64,000 nt of DNA, taken from the NCBI GenBank assembly GCA_007258455.2, contig VDFB02296643.1, forward strand, positions 1-64,000, given 5' to 3'. Made by a program: the position numbers and the translations under genes. Positions within the stretch are counted from its first letter, which is position 1. The number at the start of each line of letters is the position of its first letter. Positions 19,698 through 31,396 of the stretch are shown here, in pieces. A model generated the notes under the pieces. It was given only the letters and a program-made list of their open reading frames with translations. It did not search any database and was not told where the DNA came from. Origin of the DNA: Sequoia sempervirens. Its lineage: Eukaryota > Streptophyta > Pinopsida > Cupressales > Cupressaceae.

Positions 19698-22318
19698 TGT
19701 TACCTATTTTTCACCTACGACCTCAATTAGGCAGGGCAATCTATGTCTCAGGTGTTCACAAAGGCCAAATGGAGACATTTGCATCAAGGGTTAGATCATA
19801 CATCTGATGCTATTTCACAGGGAAGTCTATTGGAAAACCTCACCTCAGTCAGTTTTGGCATAAAACTCATCAGAGAAGAAAGTCGGCAAGACCCTCCTGT
19901 TGTCTTGCCGACTAGCAGTGCATTTTATTTGTTTGAATACACCGGTCTCCACCTGACTTTCGAGTCACCATGAGTCTTTATGTATCTCTCTGCTTGGGAT
20001 GTCTCGCCGACAGTAGCTCACAAGTTGGCACCGGGGGGAATGGTTTTCCTTCGACAGGAGGTCTCGGCAACCATGTAGAGTCTCGTCGAAGGTTTTGCCT
20101 TCGACATGAGGTCTCACCGATAGCTAAAGTCTCGCCGAGAGGGATTGATATCGGCGTAATGTCTCGCTGAACGCCGGAGGTCTTGCCGAAGAAATAGGAG
20201 CTCGGGGAGATATCTCGGCGACTAACAAAGGTCTTAGCGAAAAGAAATGTCATCGCAAAGAAAGATGGGCCTTGCTATAACCTCTCAGCGACCCAAAGAA
20301 GTCTCGCTGAAGGGATTTCCTTCGGCATAATTTCTGGCCAACCTGGGGAGGTCTTGCCAACATGGAGTGGTGGTCCCAGTGAGAGGTCTCGGCGAAAGGT
20401 TTGAGTTCGCCATAATGTATTGGCGAATAGGCTAGGTCTCGCCAAAGGATTTAGGTTCGGCGAGAGGTCTCGCCGACACAGGAGGGTCTCGGCGACAAGG
20501 GCTAGCGAAGGGGTAAAGTCTCACCGACAGGGTGGACTCTTGTCGAAGTGAAACAGCGTCGACAAAACGTTTTTAGCTCGGCACAAGGTCTTGCCATCTG
20601 CAATGGGTCTTGCCAAAATGAAAGGGATTCCCTTCGGGGAGATGTCTCACCGACAAGAAAGTAAGCTCTCACTGAAACAAGGTAGCTTTGACATGATGTC
20701 TTGCCGACCCGATGGGGTCTGGCCAAATGAAGTGATCTCGGGGGGCGGAAGGGAGCTCGCTATGAGGTCCTGTCGAGAGAATTGTGTCTCCCTGATAGGG
20801 AGCTTCCTACGGTAGGACTCATTGCCGAGAGGAAGAGTTCGACAGGAAGTCTCCTCGACAATGGGGAGTTTTGCTGATAGCGATCAACTTGCCATGGAAA
20901 AGGATATCGGTAGGACTCTTAGTGTTCGCTATGACCTCTTGCCGACTGAAGATCTCTTGTTGACCTGATGTGTCTCTGATGATAGTCTGGGTGATGACAA
21001 GGGCGAGATCAGTATGACTTTTGCATTCGATATAGGGTCTTGCCCATTGTCGCGTGTCATGCCGATAGCTGCTACGAGGTGTACTCTCATCAGGGAGACA
21101 CGATTAGTGTCTCACCGACATGCGATTCTAATGAAGCAACCTTTGACCATCTGGGAATCTACGTGGCATGAGTTCAACCAATCTAAAGGAACTAAAGGTG
21201 AACCATCAACCGTTCGACTGTTTTGACTCCCCCTATGAATGAGACCAACAGAGCATAAATGACACAGACTTTTCCTGAGACCAAAGGCAATGGAGCAGCT
21301 CGGAGATCAATGGTGTCAAGATCTAAATGAAAATTTTGAAGCTGTTTGCAGGGGAAGTCAACCTACAGAAAGGTCTTGAGTAGGAAGAAGGACGAAAGAA
21401 GGAAGAAGCTGTCAGTCTCAGGGACAGCTATGAGGTCTGCTGGCAAGAGGCAGATCGATATTAATGGTAACACTGAAGGGGCATTCAAGGCAGCTCTTCA
21501 AGGAAGTTCGAGAGTGGACACGGAGGCTAGAAGTAAATGCAAGTATTACAGAAAGATCTGAAGGCTCCTCCTAATGGCGATCCTTTACACCAACATGGAC
21601 AGCAAGGATACACCTGAATGCAACATTAACTTCATTTCAAAAAGATCTAAGGGAAGATTTTTCTGAAGGCAGATATTTGTGTAAGCCCTGGGGGCTGACA
21701 TCTTTTTGTATATAGGGCATTTTTTCCTCTTTGTAAAGGAGTTCGGATTATGCCTTCTCAAGAGTTAGTGATTTTTAACAATCCTTGCTCAGCTGATGTA
21801 TGCTTTGTAACTCATTTCGATTTCGGAATATAAAACACAAAGTTTATGTTGGAAGCTAGTGTTAGTGTTTAGACTACTCTCATTTCTGTATTTTTAGACT
21901 ATGCAAGTTTTCAACTGTGCTTTTCTAAGTCTGCATTCATACCTTAAAGCTGTGAAATTCATCTTTCCTTCTTAAAATATGTATGTAGATCAAGCCTTTT
22001 TAAGAATGATGCATAAGTTCAAAAGGGTTATGTTGAGTAAATGAAATAGCTACCATTAGTTTTCCAGTGTATGTTCATCTTGTTTTCATTTCATGATTTC
22101 TTATCAGTTCGGTGTATCACCATAGTATTTAGTTTTATTTTTATGCACTCCTCCCTTTTCCTTTACAAAAATCAATAGTTTAGGTGATACCAAAGGAAGC
22201 TGGCCTTCTCCGGAGGTTGACCTCTGTCTATAAGTGACCCATAGCTTTGGAGGTCTTCCCATGTTACACTGAGGTGTTGAACATCAGGTTCAACAGGGTG
22301 TAATTTCAGGTGATAACA
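19698..22318 (+). repeat. 5' LTR of the Tat-like retrotransposon, 2621 bp
   Basis: Starts TGTTACCTATTTTTC and ends CAGGTGATAACA. Positions about 19,985-20,880 are unusually GC-rich and filled with short variants of TCTCGCCGA. A TATA-like GTATATAG at about 21,708 would place transcription start near 21,740, giving a U3 of about 2 kb. It lacks a segment of about 20 bp present in the 3' LTR (near 29,700). Confidence 0.93.
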
Positions 22319-22321
22319 ATT

Positions 22322-22339
22322 TTTGGCACGCCCGGTGCG
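22322..22339 (+). other. Primer-binding site
   Basis: TTGGCACGCCCGGTGCGA follows the 5' LTR by three bases. TGGCACGCCCGGTG would pair with a tRNA 3' end ending ...GTGCCA. I cannot assign the tRNA from memory with certainty. It is not the initiator-Met type. Confidence 0.65.
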
Positions 22340-22606
22340 ACAAGTTCCACATTATACTATTGGTTTGGTATGCAACCAGGAAGTTTAGGCTTTACAGAAG
22401 TCATTCTTGCATACTTGGTGACTCCATAAAGAGAAAGAACTTTAGAACCAGTGCTTTTACAGTTTATGAGAAGAGTTAAGACAAGGAGCAGTTCAGGTCC
22501 TTTTGAATATTTATAGCTGTCACCACCCAGAAGACAAGGTAGGGTAACATAGAGGTCACGGAAAACATTTATCTATTCAAGAAGAACCAAATCTACTCCT
22601 CCATCT

Positions 22607-23617
22607 GTGAGATTCCAGACTACTGTCCTGACCTTTGTTTCACCAGGAGTGCAAGCAAATCCATCTCTAATGGCTGCTCCTAGGAATCAACCTTTTGTGC
22701 CATTTAATGGAGGTAGTCCATTAAATTTGACACAGCACAATGATATTCCAATGGCAACTTTGAAAAACTTGCCAACTTTTACTGGAGAAGACCAAACTAC
22801 CTCGATTGAGCATATACGAGATGTGGCTTCCTTATGTGGTGTGCATTACATTACACAAGAAGACGTAGCTATAAGACTTCTTGTAGCATCATTCAAAGGA
22901 AGAGCATTACAATGGTTCAAGAGCCTTGGAGTAGGTTCAGTCGCCACTTGGGATGAGTTGGGTGACAAATTACATAGGCAGTTTCAGGATATGTCTGATA
23001 ATTTGTCTTTGTTGGAGCAATTAACTATGCGTAAGAGGGCTCCTCAGGAGCAAATGAATGATTTTAATTTCAGATTTCAAAGAACTTGGGATATGATTCC
23101 TACAACAGTAAGACCACCTCCAGAATATGCATTTTTGTACTTTTTAAAGGCCCTTAACAATGATATAGCTATTATGATACAATCAATGGGGGGTGTTTCT
23201 CTACCAGATGCATTTGAAGTAGCAATCAGAGCTGAAAACAGCCTAATACAAGCTGGTAAACTTGCTCCTAGGCCACCGATGCCTATATTTCCAGATATTC
23301 ATTCGAATATCCCTTTGCACATACCACCTTTCGCACCTTTGCCACCTGTTCTAGCTGCCATAACTCAAGAAACTGCTGCTGCAAAATCTTCAAATGAGCT
23401 ACAGGAGATCAAAAGTTTATTACAGACTTTTGGAAATAAGCTTGTGACCTTGGAGAAGCAACAAACATATAATAGGCCCTATCAACAGCAGTATCAGGGT
23501 AATAGACAGGCTTATCAAGGCAACTATCAGGGCCCAAGACAGAGTGTAAACACTAGACCTTTTCAGGATTATGTTCCAACACCTGTTAGTGCAGTTAAGG
23601 ATCTTGTCCCTATTTAG
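22607..23617 (+). pseudogene. gag polyprotein (capsid region) of the Tat-like element
   Basis: Open for 336 codons, reading LPTFTGEDQTTSIEHIRD, VASFKGRALQWFKSL, WDELGDKLHRQF and MNDFNFRFQRTWDMIP, the retrotrans_gag core (residues about 45-190). A Gln/Tyr-rich tail follows (YNRPYQQQYQGNRQAYQGNY). The frame ends TAG at 23,615 but the same frame continues as NNLAADYEWCYPCNQPHNQVTC, a CX2CX3HX4C zinc-knuckle variant one residue short of the usual CCHC spacing. So the TAG is probably a decayed CAG and gag-pol was one frame here. Confidence 0.9.
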
Positions 23618-24577
23618 AACAACTTAGCAGCAGATTATGAGTGGTGTTACCCTTGTAACCAACCTCACAATCAGGTCACTTGCTCAAATGGGCTCATTAA
23701 TCAGGCACTTATGGTGTAGAATGCCTCAAGTTCACAACAGAATGAATTCAATGATGCATCTCCACAACACCAGGATTAGCCTACTAATGATACTACCCTA
23801 CTTAACTGGCAAGGTGAAGAATTATGTGGATTGAATGTATATGATTATCCAATACCAGCTAACACAAGGGTGAAGAAAAGAGCTTTTGAGCTTGATCAAG
23901 CAGCTGATAAAGGAAAAGCATCAACGGTAGAACCATCTACCTCTCAAGTGACTCGTTGATCGCAAAGAAATCATCAACTCCTAGTGAAGGAGCAGCCACG
24001 CTTGCAAGCCGACCATGCTGGCATAAAGGTACATCATAAATTAAACCCAGTTGTACCCTATAACATTCTTGATAGTATGAAAAAGACAAATGTAATGTTG
24101 TCTATGTGGGATTCATTATCTATCCCAGGTCAAAAAGATATGTTACACTCAACTTTGTCAAATTTCAAAGTGTCTGATGAATCTGAGTCTCCAATAGGTC
24201 AAGTTAGAACTGTGTTGACAAATAATACTCAAGGAAATGATAAACAACCCAGCAAAGAGATAGGAAAAGAAGTTAAACCACCTCCATTTTACGTGTCAGT
24301 AATCATAGGTGATAAGTTAGTTCATAACTGTATGGTAGACAGTGGAGCTAGTAGCTCAGTAATGCCAAAGCAGATTGCTGACAAACTTGGACTTAAATAT
24401 CAGCCTTCAGAGAAAGGAGTAATTCAATTGGATGGTACTTCAGTTAATACATTGGGTGTTATTAAAGATTTGAGTCTTACCCTTCATGCTTGTCCTAATT
24501 TTTCAGTTCCTCAGGACATGTGTCATAGATATCCCACCTTTCTTTTCTTTATGCCTCTCAAGAGACTTTACAGCTAA
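23618..24577 (+). pseudogene. gag-pro linker and aspartic protease
   Basis: Same frame as gag, interrupted at 23,717, 23,777 and 23,957. The protease core reads KPPPFYVSVIIGD, then MVDSGASSSVMPKQIADKLG with the DSGA active-site triad, then IQLDGTSVNTLG. Near 24,515-24,530 the frame shifts by a small indel. In the new frame VIDIPPFFSLCLSRDFTAKI completes the protease end. One homodimeric aspartic protease subunit is expected to release Gag and Pol products. Confidence 0.88.
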
Positions 24578-24959
24578 GATAGGTGGTTATGTGTCAGTTG
24601 ACTGGTCGCATATGTTGTTTAGAAATAGATATGGAACCAAAGTTACTATTAAATCTGAAAAGTTGGCTAAAGACCACATTGAGCCATATAACCCAAGTCT
24701 TATCAATGATGTTCCTACTATTGCAGACACAAATTGTGTCATTTTTTCTGACAGTGAACTGGTTGCCGCTCAAGAACTTCAAGTAGAAGTTGTTCTTGAT
24801 GTGCTGCTACATGAATGGGTGGCTGAAAACGTGTTGGACAGTCTTGTAGATCTTATTCAAGATGCTGGTATGGGTAATTATGTGATGCTTGAACCTGATG
24901 CAGTGATTCCAAACCTTGAAAAAGGTACAGATCAGTTGTGGCAACAACAAGGTGGACTT

Positions 24960-25340
24960 TGGGAAATGTTTTTTGATGGTTCCAGAAGCAAGAATGGAGC
25001 AGGTGGAGGAGCAATGCTGGTTTCTCCACAGAGTGATAAGTATTTTTCAGCCTTTCGTTTTGCTTTTGCATGTTCTAACAATAGTGCTGAATATGAATGA
25101 CTTATCCAAGGCCTTGAATAGGCAAGGAAAAGAGGAATCAACTTTTTGAAGGTCTATGGAGACAGTGAATTGATAGTTAATCAAGTTAGGGGGCTGAATG
25201 TTGCCAGGAATGATTCTTTGAAGTCTTACAGAAACAGAGTATGGAACATAATTGAAGAATGTAATGCCTTCAATCTGATTTTTGTTCCACGAAATCAAAA
25301 TAAGCATGTTGATAGAATTGCAGCAATTGAAGCACAGTTT
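24960..25340 (+). pseudogene. Archaeal-type RNase H domain located between protease and RT
   Basis: Reads MFFDGSRSKNGAGGGAMLVS (catalytic Asp), NNSAEYE then, after TGA at 25,098, LIQGLE (catalytic Glu), after TAG at 25,119 INFLKVYGDSELIVNQVRG (Asp), and FVPRNQNKHVDRIA (final Asp). All four acidic positions of the DEDD set are readable. It should degrade the RNA strand in RNA:DNA hybrids. In Tat and Ogre elements that I know of, this second RNase H normally follows the RT-RNase H unit. Here it clearly precedes RT by some 550 bp. Confidence 0.85.
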
Positions 25341-26600
25341 GATATCCTAGGTGATATCAAAAAGGATAAAATACAACAGTACGTCAAGGTGGTTATCAGG
25401 CCGTCAATTCCTGATAACAACATTAACTGGCAGGTATTTGAAAGTGATGAACAAATTTTAACCTTTCTGCTCCAAGAAGATCAATTTTTTGTAGTAAACC
25501 AAGAAAAGATCAAACATCAGTATGATGATCAAGTGATACAGCTAAAGACAAATAAACTTCCCAAAGGACTGGTTACCTTGGAATCCATATTCAATTCTGA
25601 TGATCAGCTTAAGAAGAACAAAGTCGACATTCAAGTGAAAGAAGATCATTATGAAGAAGTGGAAATCTTTAAAGGTAAGCTTCTCAAATTAGGAAAAATC
25701 TATTCAGCTGAAGATAAGAGAGCTTTTATTGTTTTATGCCAAGAATATCATGATGTTTTTGCTTGGCAATATTTTGATTTAAGAGGGTTTGATCCTCATA
25801 GTGCACAACATACAATTGAGTTAGAACTTGATGCCAAGCCTGTTAGACAAAAACATAAACCATTAAACCCCAAGCTTGAACCCTTGATGATCAAAGAGCT
25901 GACCAAGTTAGTTGAGGGGGGTATCGTATTTCCAATTTAGCACACATCTTGGGTTTCTAACCTTGTTCCGGTTAGAAAAAAGAATGGTGAGATAAGATTA
26001 TGTGTGGATTTTAGAGATCTTAATAGAGCATCTCTGAAGGATCATTACCCTTTACCGTCTATGGAACAAATTCTTCAAGCTATTGCTGGATTAAAAAGAT
26101 TTTCTCTTCTGGATGGATATTTTGGTTATAACCAGATTCTAGTCAAAGAGGAGGATCAGTATAAAACAACATTTACAACAAAATGGGGCACTATGGCCTA
26201 CAAGAGAATTCCTTTTGGTTTATCTAATGCCGGTGCCACCTTTCAGCGTGCCATGGATATGGCATTTCAGAATTTAATTCAGAAATGTCTGCTAGTTTAT
26301 TTAGATGACATAACTATATATTCAAAGAATGCAAATGAACATTTGTCACATCTCAAGCAAGTTTTTGAAAAATGCAGGGAATATGGAATATCTCTCAATC
26401 CGAAAAAGAGTATTTTTGTAGTTCATGAAGGTAAACTATTAGGCCATATAGTATCAAAAGATGGAGTTACCATTGATCTTGAAAGAGTTAAAGCTATACT
26501 TGAACTGCCATTACCCAATCACAAGAAAGGATTGCAGAGCGTTTTAGGGAGGATTAACTTTCTAAGAAGATTCATTCCTGATGTTGCAAATTTACTATAG
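25341..26600 (+). pseudogene. Reverse transcriptase domain
   Basis: After a linker (DVFAWQYFDLRGFDPHSAQH, the usual Ty3 pre-RT phrase) the RT reads KELTKLVEGGIVFPI, TAG at 25,938, HTSWVSNLVPVRKKNGEIRL, CVDFRDLNRASLKDHYPLP, then FGLSNAGATFQRAMD and the catalytic VYLDD (YLDD 26,298-26,309). FLRRFIPDVANLL ends before TAG at 26,598, where CAG or AAG would be expected ahead of PLT. Active-site residues are present; only the stops kill it. Confidence 0.93.
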
Positions 26601-26603
26601 CCC

Positions 26604-27257
26604 TTGACCGCCATGGTTAAAAAGAATGCATTTTTCAGTTGGAATGGAGAAACAAAACATAGTTTTGAAGAAATCAAGGAAGCTTTAGCATCAGCTCCAA
26701 CACTGGTAAATCCAGATTTCTCTAAAGACTTCTTCTTGTATGCTTTTGGCAGTGTTGGTTCAATCTCTACTATGTTGGTTCAGAAAAATAGCGATAATTT
26801 AGAGCAGCCAATAGCTTTCTTTAGTCAAGTACTTGCTGATTATGAAGAGAAGTATACATTTGTTGAGAAACATGTTCTCATTGTGATCAGAAGCCTAAAG
26901 AAGTTTAAGCCTCTAGTTTCAAACAATAAAATTCATATTCTTGTTGCACACTCAAGTGTGAAGGAATTTTTGTTGAACAAAGATTTGAGTGAGAAAAGAG
27001 CAGGGTGGATCACAAAAGTAATGGAATTTGATGTTAACATCAACATCACAAAACTTGTCAGGGGTAGAGGACTTTGTGAGCAACTTGCCTCCACTTCTGA
27101 AGATGCACAAAAATCAGAAACTGGTGTTGTTTTAACTAATACAAATGAGTCTCAAAATGTTCAATATGCCGCACCTGCATTAACAAGTTGGGTTCAAGAA
27201 ATGACCCACTTTCTTCATACTGGTGAATGTCCACTAGGTCTGGATAGAGAAAAATGA
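26604..27257 (+). pseudogene. Degenerate Ty3-type RNase H domain
   Basis: Begins directly after RT (FFSWNGETKHSFEEIKEALA, the usual connection). The RNase H start reads FFLYAFGSVGSISTMLVQ, where Ty3 elements have a D in the YxDAS-type motif, so the first catalytic Asp is absent. PIAFFSQVLADYEEKYTFVE keeps the shape of the middle motif. The same loss has been noted in Tat-group elements that acquired an extra RNase H. Here it fits transfer of function to the upstream domain. Ends TGA at 27,255 (likely decayed CGA). Confidence 0.8.
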
Positions 27258-28445
27258 AGATACTTCAGATTGCAATCAATTCCTTATGTCCTTATTAATA
27301 ATATCCTTTTCAGGAAAGATCTGAATGGTGTCTTATTAAGGTGTATTGATACTGATCAAACAGAAAGAGTACTGCATGAGTTGCATGATGGAGTTTCAGG
27401 AGGGCACTTTGCTCCAAGGACAACTGCTTGAAAAATCATGAGAGCTGGTTACTACTGGCCCAACTTGTTTAAAGATGCATATACATGATCAAGAAAGTGT
27501 GTTAAATGTGCTTTATTTTCAGGAAAAGAAAAGCTGCCTGCTATGCCTCTACATCCAATTCAGGTGGAGCAACCCTTCATGAGATGGGGCATTGAATTTA
27601 TTGGACCAATTAATCCACCATCCAGTGCTAGTCACAAGTGGGTGCTGACTACTACAGACTATTTCACACGGTGGACAGAGGCAGTAGCTTTGAAATAAGC
27701 AAATGAATCTTCAATTTTGAGTTTTTATGAAGATATCGTCACCAGATTTGGAGTTCCTGCCTCCATCATTTCAGATAATGCTCTTGCTTTCGTTGGATTA
27801 AGGGTTATAGATTGGGCTGTTAAACACGTAATTCATTTGAATACTTCCTCCAATTATTACCCGTAGGGTAATGGATTAGCTGAAAGTACAAATAAAAACT
27901 TGATCAGAATCATTAAGAGGACTATGGAAGAGAATCAAAGAATTTGGCATACCACATTGAAATCTGCACTTTGGGCTGATAGAATAACCCCTAAGAGATC
28001 AGTGGGTAATTCTCCATACATCCTTGTTTATGGTAAAGAGGCTAGGTTACCTCTATCTGTAGAGCTTCCAGCTCTAGACATTGTTCACCAGTTGGAGATG
28101 TATGAAGAACAAGACCTAATGTCCGTGAGATATGCAGAGTTCATGGAGCTCGAAGAATCAAGAGACAAGGCAATGCAAACTTTGGAGTATCATCAGCTTC
28201 AAACGAAGAAAACATTTGATAAAAAGGCTACAACCAAAGTTTTCAAGGAAGGTGATGTTGTTTTCAAGTGGGATGTGCTAAAGAGTGGTCCAGGCAAACA
28301 TACAAAATTTGACCATTTCTGGGCAGGCCCTTTTGTTATTACTGAATGCAAGGAGCATAATGCATTCCAGTTATCGAACATGAATGGAGAAAATTTATCA
28401 ATCCCAGTTAATGGGATTCACCTCAAACATTGTTTTGAGGTATGA
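27258..28445 (+). pseudogene. Integrase
   Basis: The HHCC zinc region reads LHDGVSGGHF and CVKCALFSGK, with stops at 27,429 and 27,486 in between. The catalytic core has TTDYFTRWTEAV (D), ISDNALAFVG (D) and, past TAG at 27,864, GNGLAESTNKN (E), giving D,D-35,E-type spacing. TAA at 27,696 also interrupts. From 27,900 it is open to 28,445: NSPYILVYGKEARLP and a C-terminal KWDVLKSGPGKHTKFDHFWA barrel-like segment. No chromodomain is seen. Confidence 0.92.
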
Positions 28446-28751
28446 TTTATCATTGTACATAGTAGAATAGGTTTTATGTTTTCAATAAGTGCTTCGACAC
28501 TTTAGTTTAAATGTTGTTTCATTCCCTAAGTGCTGTTCCAACACAGTTTGATAGTTGCACCTCAGTTTCTCCGGTTTCAGCAAGATCCAGTGTCCTGATC
28601 TGCTTCATGAGTCTCAAGTGAATTGCAGCCATGTGCGAGCTGCTCTTGGTATGTTCTGAGGGTTTTTCTAAGTGACTCCGAGCCCAATGGACAGGTTTGG
28701 CTACTGGGTTCCATGTTTAGCAGGCAAACATCCAACAAAGGTCGCCAGAAA
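28446..28751 (+). other. Untranslated stretch before the 3' LTR; polypurine tract not obvious
   Basis: Non-coding. The bases just before the LTR are CAACAAAGGTCGCCAGAAA, which is only partly purine-rich. A classical long polypurine tract is not visible at the expected place. Confidence 0.6.
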
Positions 28752-31391
28752 TGTTACCTGTTTTTCACCTACGGCCTCAATCAGGCAGGGGAATCTATGT
28801 CTCAGGTGTTCACAAAGGCCAAATGGAGACATTTGCATCAAGGGTTAGATCATACATCTGATGCTATTTCACAGGGAAGTCTATTGGAAAACCTCGCCTC
28901 AGTCAGTTTTGGCATAAAACTCATCAGAGAAGAAAGTCGGCAAGACCCTCCTATTGTCTTGCCAACTAGCAGTCCGTTTTATTTGTTTGAATACACCGGT
29001 CGCTAGGACTTTCAGGTCACCATGAGTCTTTATGTATCTCTCCGCTTGGGATGTCTCGCCGATAGTAGCTCACAAGTTGGCGCCGGGGGGAATAGTTTGC
29101 CTTCGACAAGAGGTCTTAGCGACCATGTAGAGTCTCGCCGAAGGTTTTACCTTTGGCATGAGGTCTCACCGATAGCTAAAGTCTCGCCGAGAGGGATTGA
29201 TATCAGTGTAATGTCTCGCCGAACGCCGGAGGTCTCGCCGAAGAAATAGGAGCTCGGGGAGATATCTCGGCGACTAACGAAGGTCTCGGGGAAACGAAAT
29301 GTCATCACGAAGAAAGATGAGCCTCACTATAACGTCTCAATGACCCAAAGAAGTCTCACCAAAGGGATTTCCTTCGGCATAACATCTGGCCGACCTGGGG
29401 AGGTCTTGCTGACATGGAGTGGTGGTCCCAGTGAGAGGTCTCAGCGAAAGGTTTGAGTTTGCCGTAATGTCTCGGCGAATAGGCTGGGTCTGGCCGAAGG
29501 ATTTAGGTTTGGCGAGAGGTCTCGCCGACATAGGAGGGTCTTGGCGACAGGGGCTAGCAAAGGGTAAAGTCTCACCGATAGGGTGGACTCTTGCCAAAGT
29601 GAAACAGTGTTGGTGAAATGTTTTGAGCTCGGCACAAGGTCTTTCCGTTTGCGATGGGTCTCACTGAAACAAAAGGGATTCCCTTCAGGGAGATGTCTCG
29701 CCGACCGAGTGATGTCTCCCCGACAAGAAAGTAAGCTCTTGCCGAAACAAGGTAGCTTCGGCATGATGTCTTGCCGACCCGATGGGGTCTGGCCGAATGA
29801 AGTGAGCTCGGGGGGAGAAAGGGAGCTCACTATGAGGTCCTGTCGAGAGAATTGTGTCTCACTGATAGGGAGCTGGCTGCGGTAGGACTCATTGCTGAGA
29901 GGAAGAGTTCGACAAGAAGTCTCGCCGACAATGGGGAGTCTTGCCGATAGTAATCAACTTTCCATGGAAAAGGATATCGGTAGGACTCTTAGCATTCGCT
30001 ATGACCTCCTGCCGACTGAAGATTTCTTGTTGACCCGATGTGTCTCTGACGATAGTCTAGGCGATGACGAGGGCGAGATCAGTATGACTTTTGCATTCGA
30101 TATAGGGTCTTGCTGACTGTTGCGTGTCATGCCGATAGTTGCTACGAGGTGTACTCGCATCGGGGAGACACGATTAGTGTCTCACCGACATGCGATTCTG
30201 ATGAAGCAACCTTTGACCGTTTGGGAATCTATGTGGCATGAGTTCAACCAATCTGAAGGAACTAAAGGAAAATCATCAGCCGTTCGACTGTTTTGACTCC
30301 CCCTGTGAATGAGACCAACAGAGCATAAACGACACGGACTTTTCCTGAGACCAAAGGTGATGGAGCAGCTCGGAGATCAATGGTGTCAAGATCTAAATGA
30401 AAAGTTTGAAGTTGTTTGCAGGGGAAGTCAACCTACAGAAAGGTCTTGAGCAGGAAGAAGGCCAAAAGAAGGAAGAAGCTGTCAGTCTCAGGGACAGTTG
30501 TGAGGTCTGCTGGCAAGAGGAAGATCGATACTAATGGTAACGTTGAAGGGGCATTCAAGGCAGCTCTTCAAGGAAGTTCGAGAGTGGACACGGAAGCCAG
30601 AAGTAAATGCAAGTATTACAGAAAGATCTGAAGGCTCCTCCTAAGGGCGATCCTTCACACCGACATGGACAGAAAGGATACACTTGAATGCAACATTAAC
30701 TTCATTTCAAAAAGATCTAAGGGAAGATTTTTCTGAAGGCAGATATTTGTGTAAGCCCTGGGGGCTGACATCTTTTTGTATATAGGGCATTTTTGCCTCT
30801 TTGTAAAGGAGTTCGGATTATGCATTCTCAAGAGTTAGTGATTTTTAACAATCCTTCCTCAGCTGATGTATGCTTTGTAACTCATTTCGATTTCAGAATA
30901 TAAAACACAAAGTTTACCTTGGAAGCTAGTGTTAGTGTTTAGACTACTCTCATTTCTGTATTTTTAGACTATGCAAGTTTTCAACTGTGCTTTTCTAAGT
31001 CTGCATTCATACCTTAAAGTTATGAAATTCATCTTTCCTTCTTAAAATATGTATGTAGATCAAGCCTTTTTAAGAATGATGCATAAGTTCAAAAGGGTTA
31101 TGTTGAGTAAATGAAATAGCTACCATTAGTTTTCCAGTGTATGTTCATCTTGTTTTCATTTCATGATTTCTTATTAGTTTGGTGTATCGCCATAGTATTT
31201 AGTTTTATTTTTATGCACTCCTTCTCCCTTTTCCTTTACAAAAATCAGTAGTTTAGGTGATACCAAAGGAAGTCGGCCTTCTCCGGAGGTTGACCTCTGT
31301 CTATAAGTGACCCACAGCTTTGGAGGTCTTCCCATGTTACATTGAGGTGTTGAACATCAGGTTCAATAGGGTGCAATTTCAGGTGATAACA
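28752..31391 (+). repeat. 3' LTR of the Tat-like retrotransposon, 2640 bp
   Basis: Starts TGTTACCTGTTTTTC and ends CAGGTGATAACA, followed by the TSD CTTCC. The GC-rich TCTCGCCGA field lies at about 29,045-29,945. Many CG sites here read TG or CA in the other LTR and vice versa. TATA-like GTATATAG at about 30,778. Confidence 0.93.
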
Positions 31392-31396
31392 CTTCC

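Larger units (their letters stand above)
19698..31391 (+). mobile_element. Ty3/gypsy LTR retrotransposon, Tat-like, 11.7 kb, complete but dead
   Basis: LTRs 19,698-22,318 and 28,752-31,391 both start TGTTACCT and end GATAACA. They are flanked by the 5-bp duplication CTTCC (19,693-19,697 and 31,392-31,396). Internal order: leader, gag with a zinc-knuckle-like motif, aspartic protease, archaeal-type RNase H, RT, degenerate RNase H, integrase. Thirteen in-frame stops and one frameshift are spread over gag-pol. The two LTRs differ by a few percent by eye, mostly transitions, so insertion is not very recent. RT before integrase makes it Ty3/gypsy. The dual RNase H suggests the Tat group, from family knowledge. 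Confidence 0.93.

Noticed and set aside
25146..25940. A separate host RNase H gene upstream of RT
   Set aside because: The frame is continuous with protease and RT through C-to-T type stops, and the whole lies between matched LTRs with a TSD.
29337..29830. Minus-strand open frames in the 3' LTR
   Set aside because: They are produced by the GC-rich TCTCGCCGA field, which has few stops; the same positions in the 5' LTR do not keep the frames.
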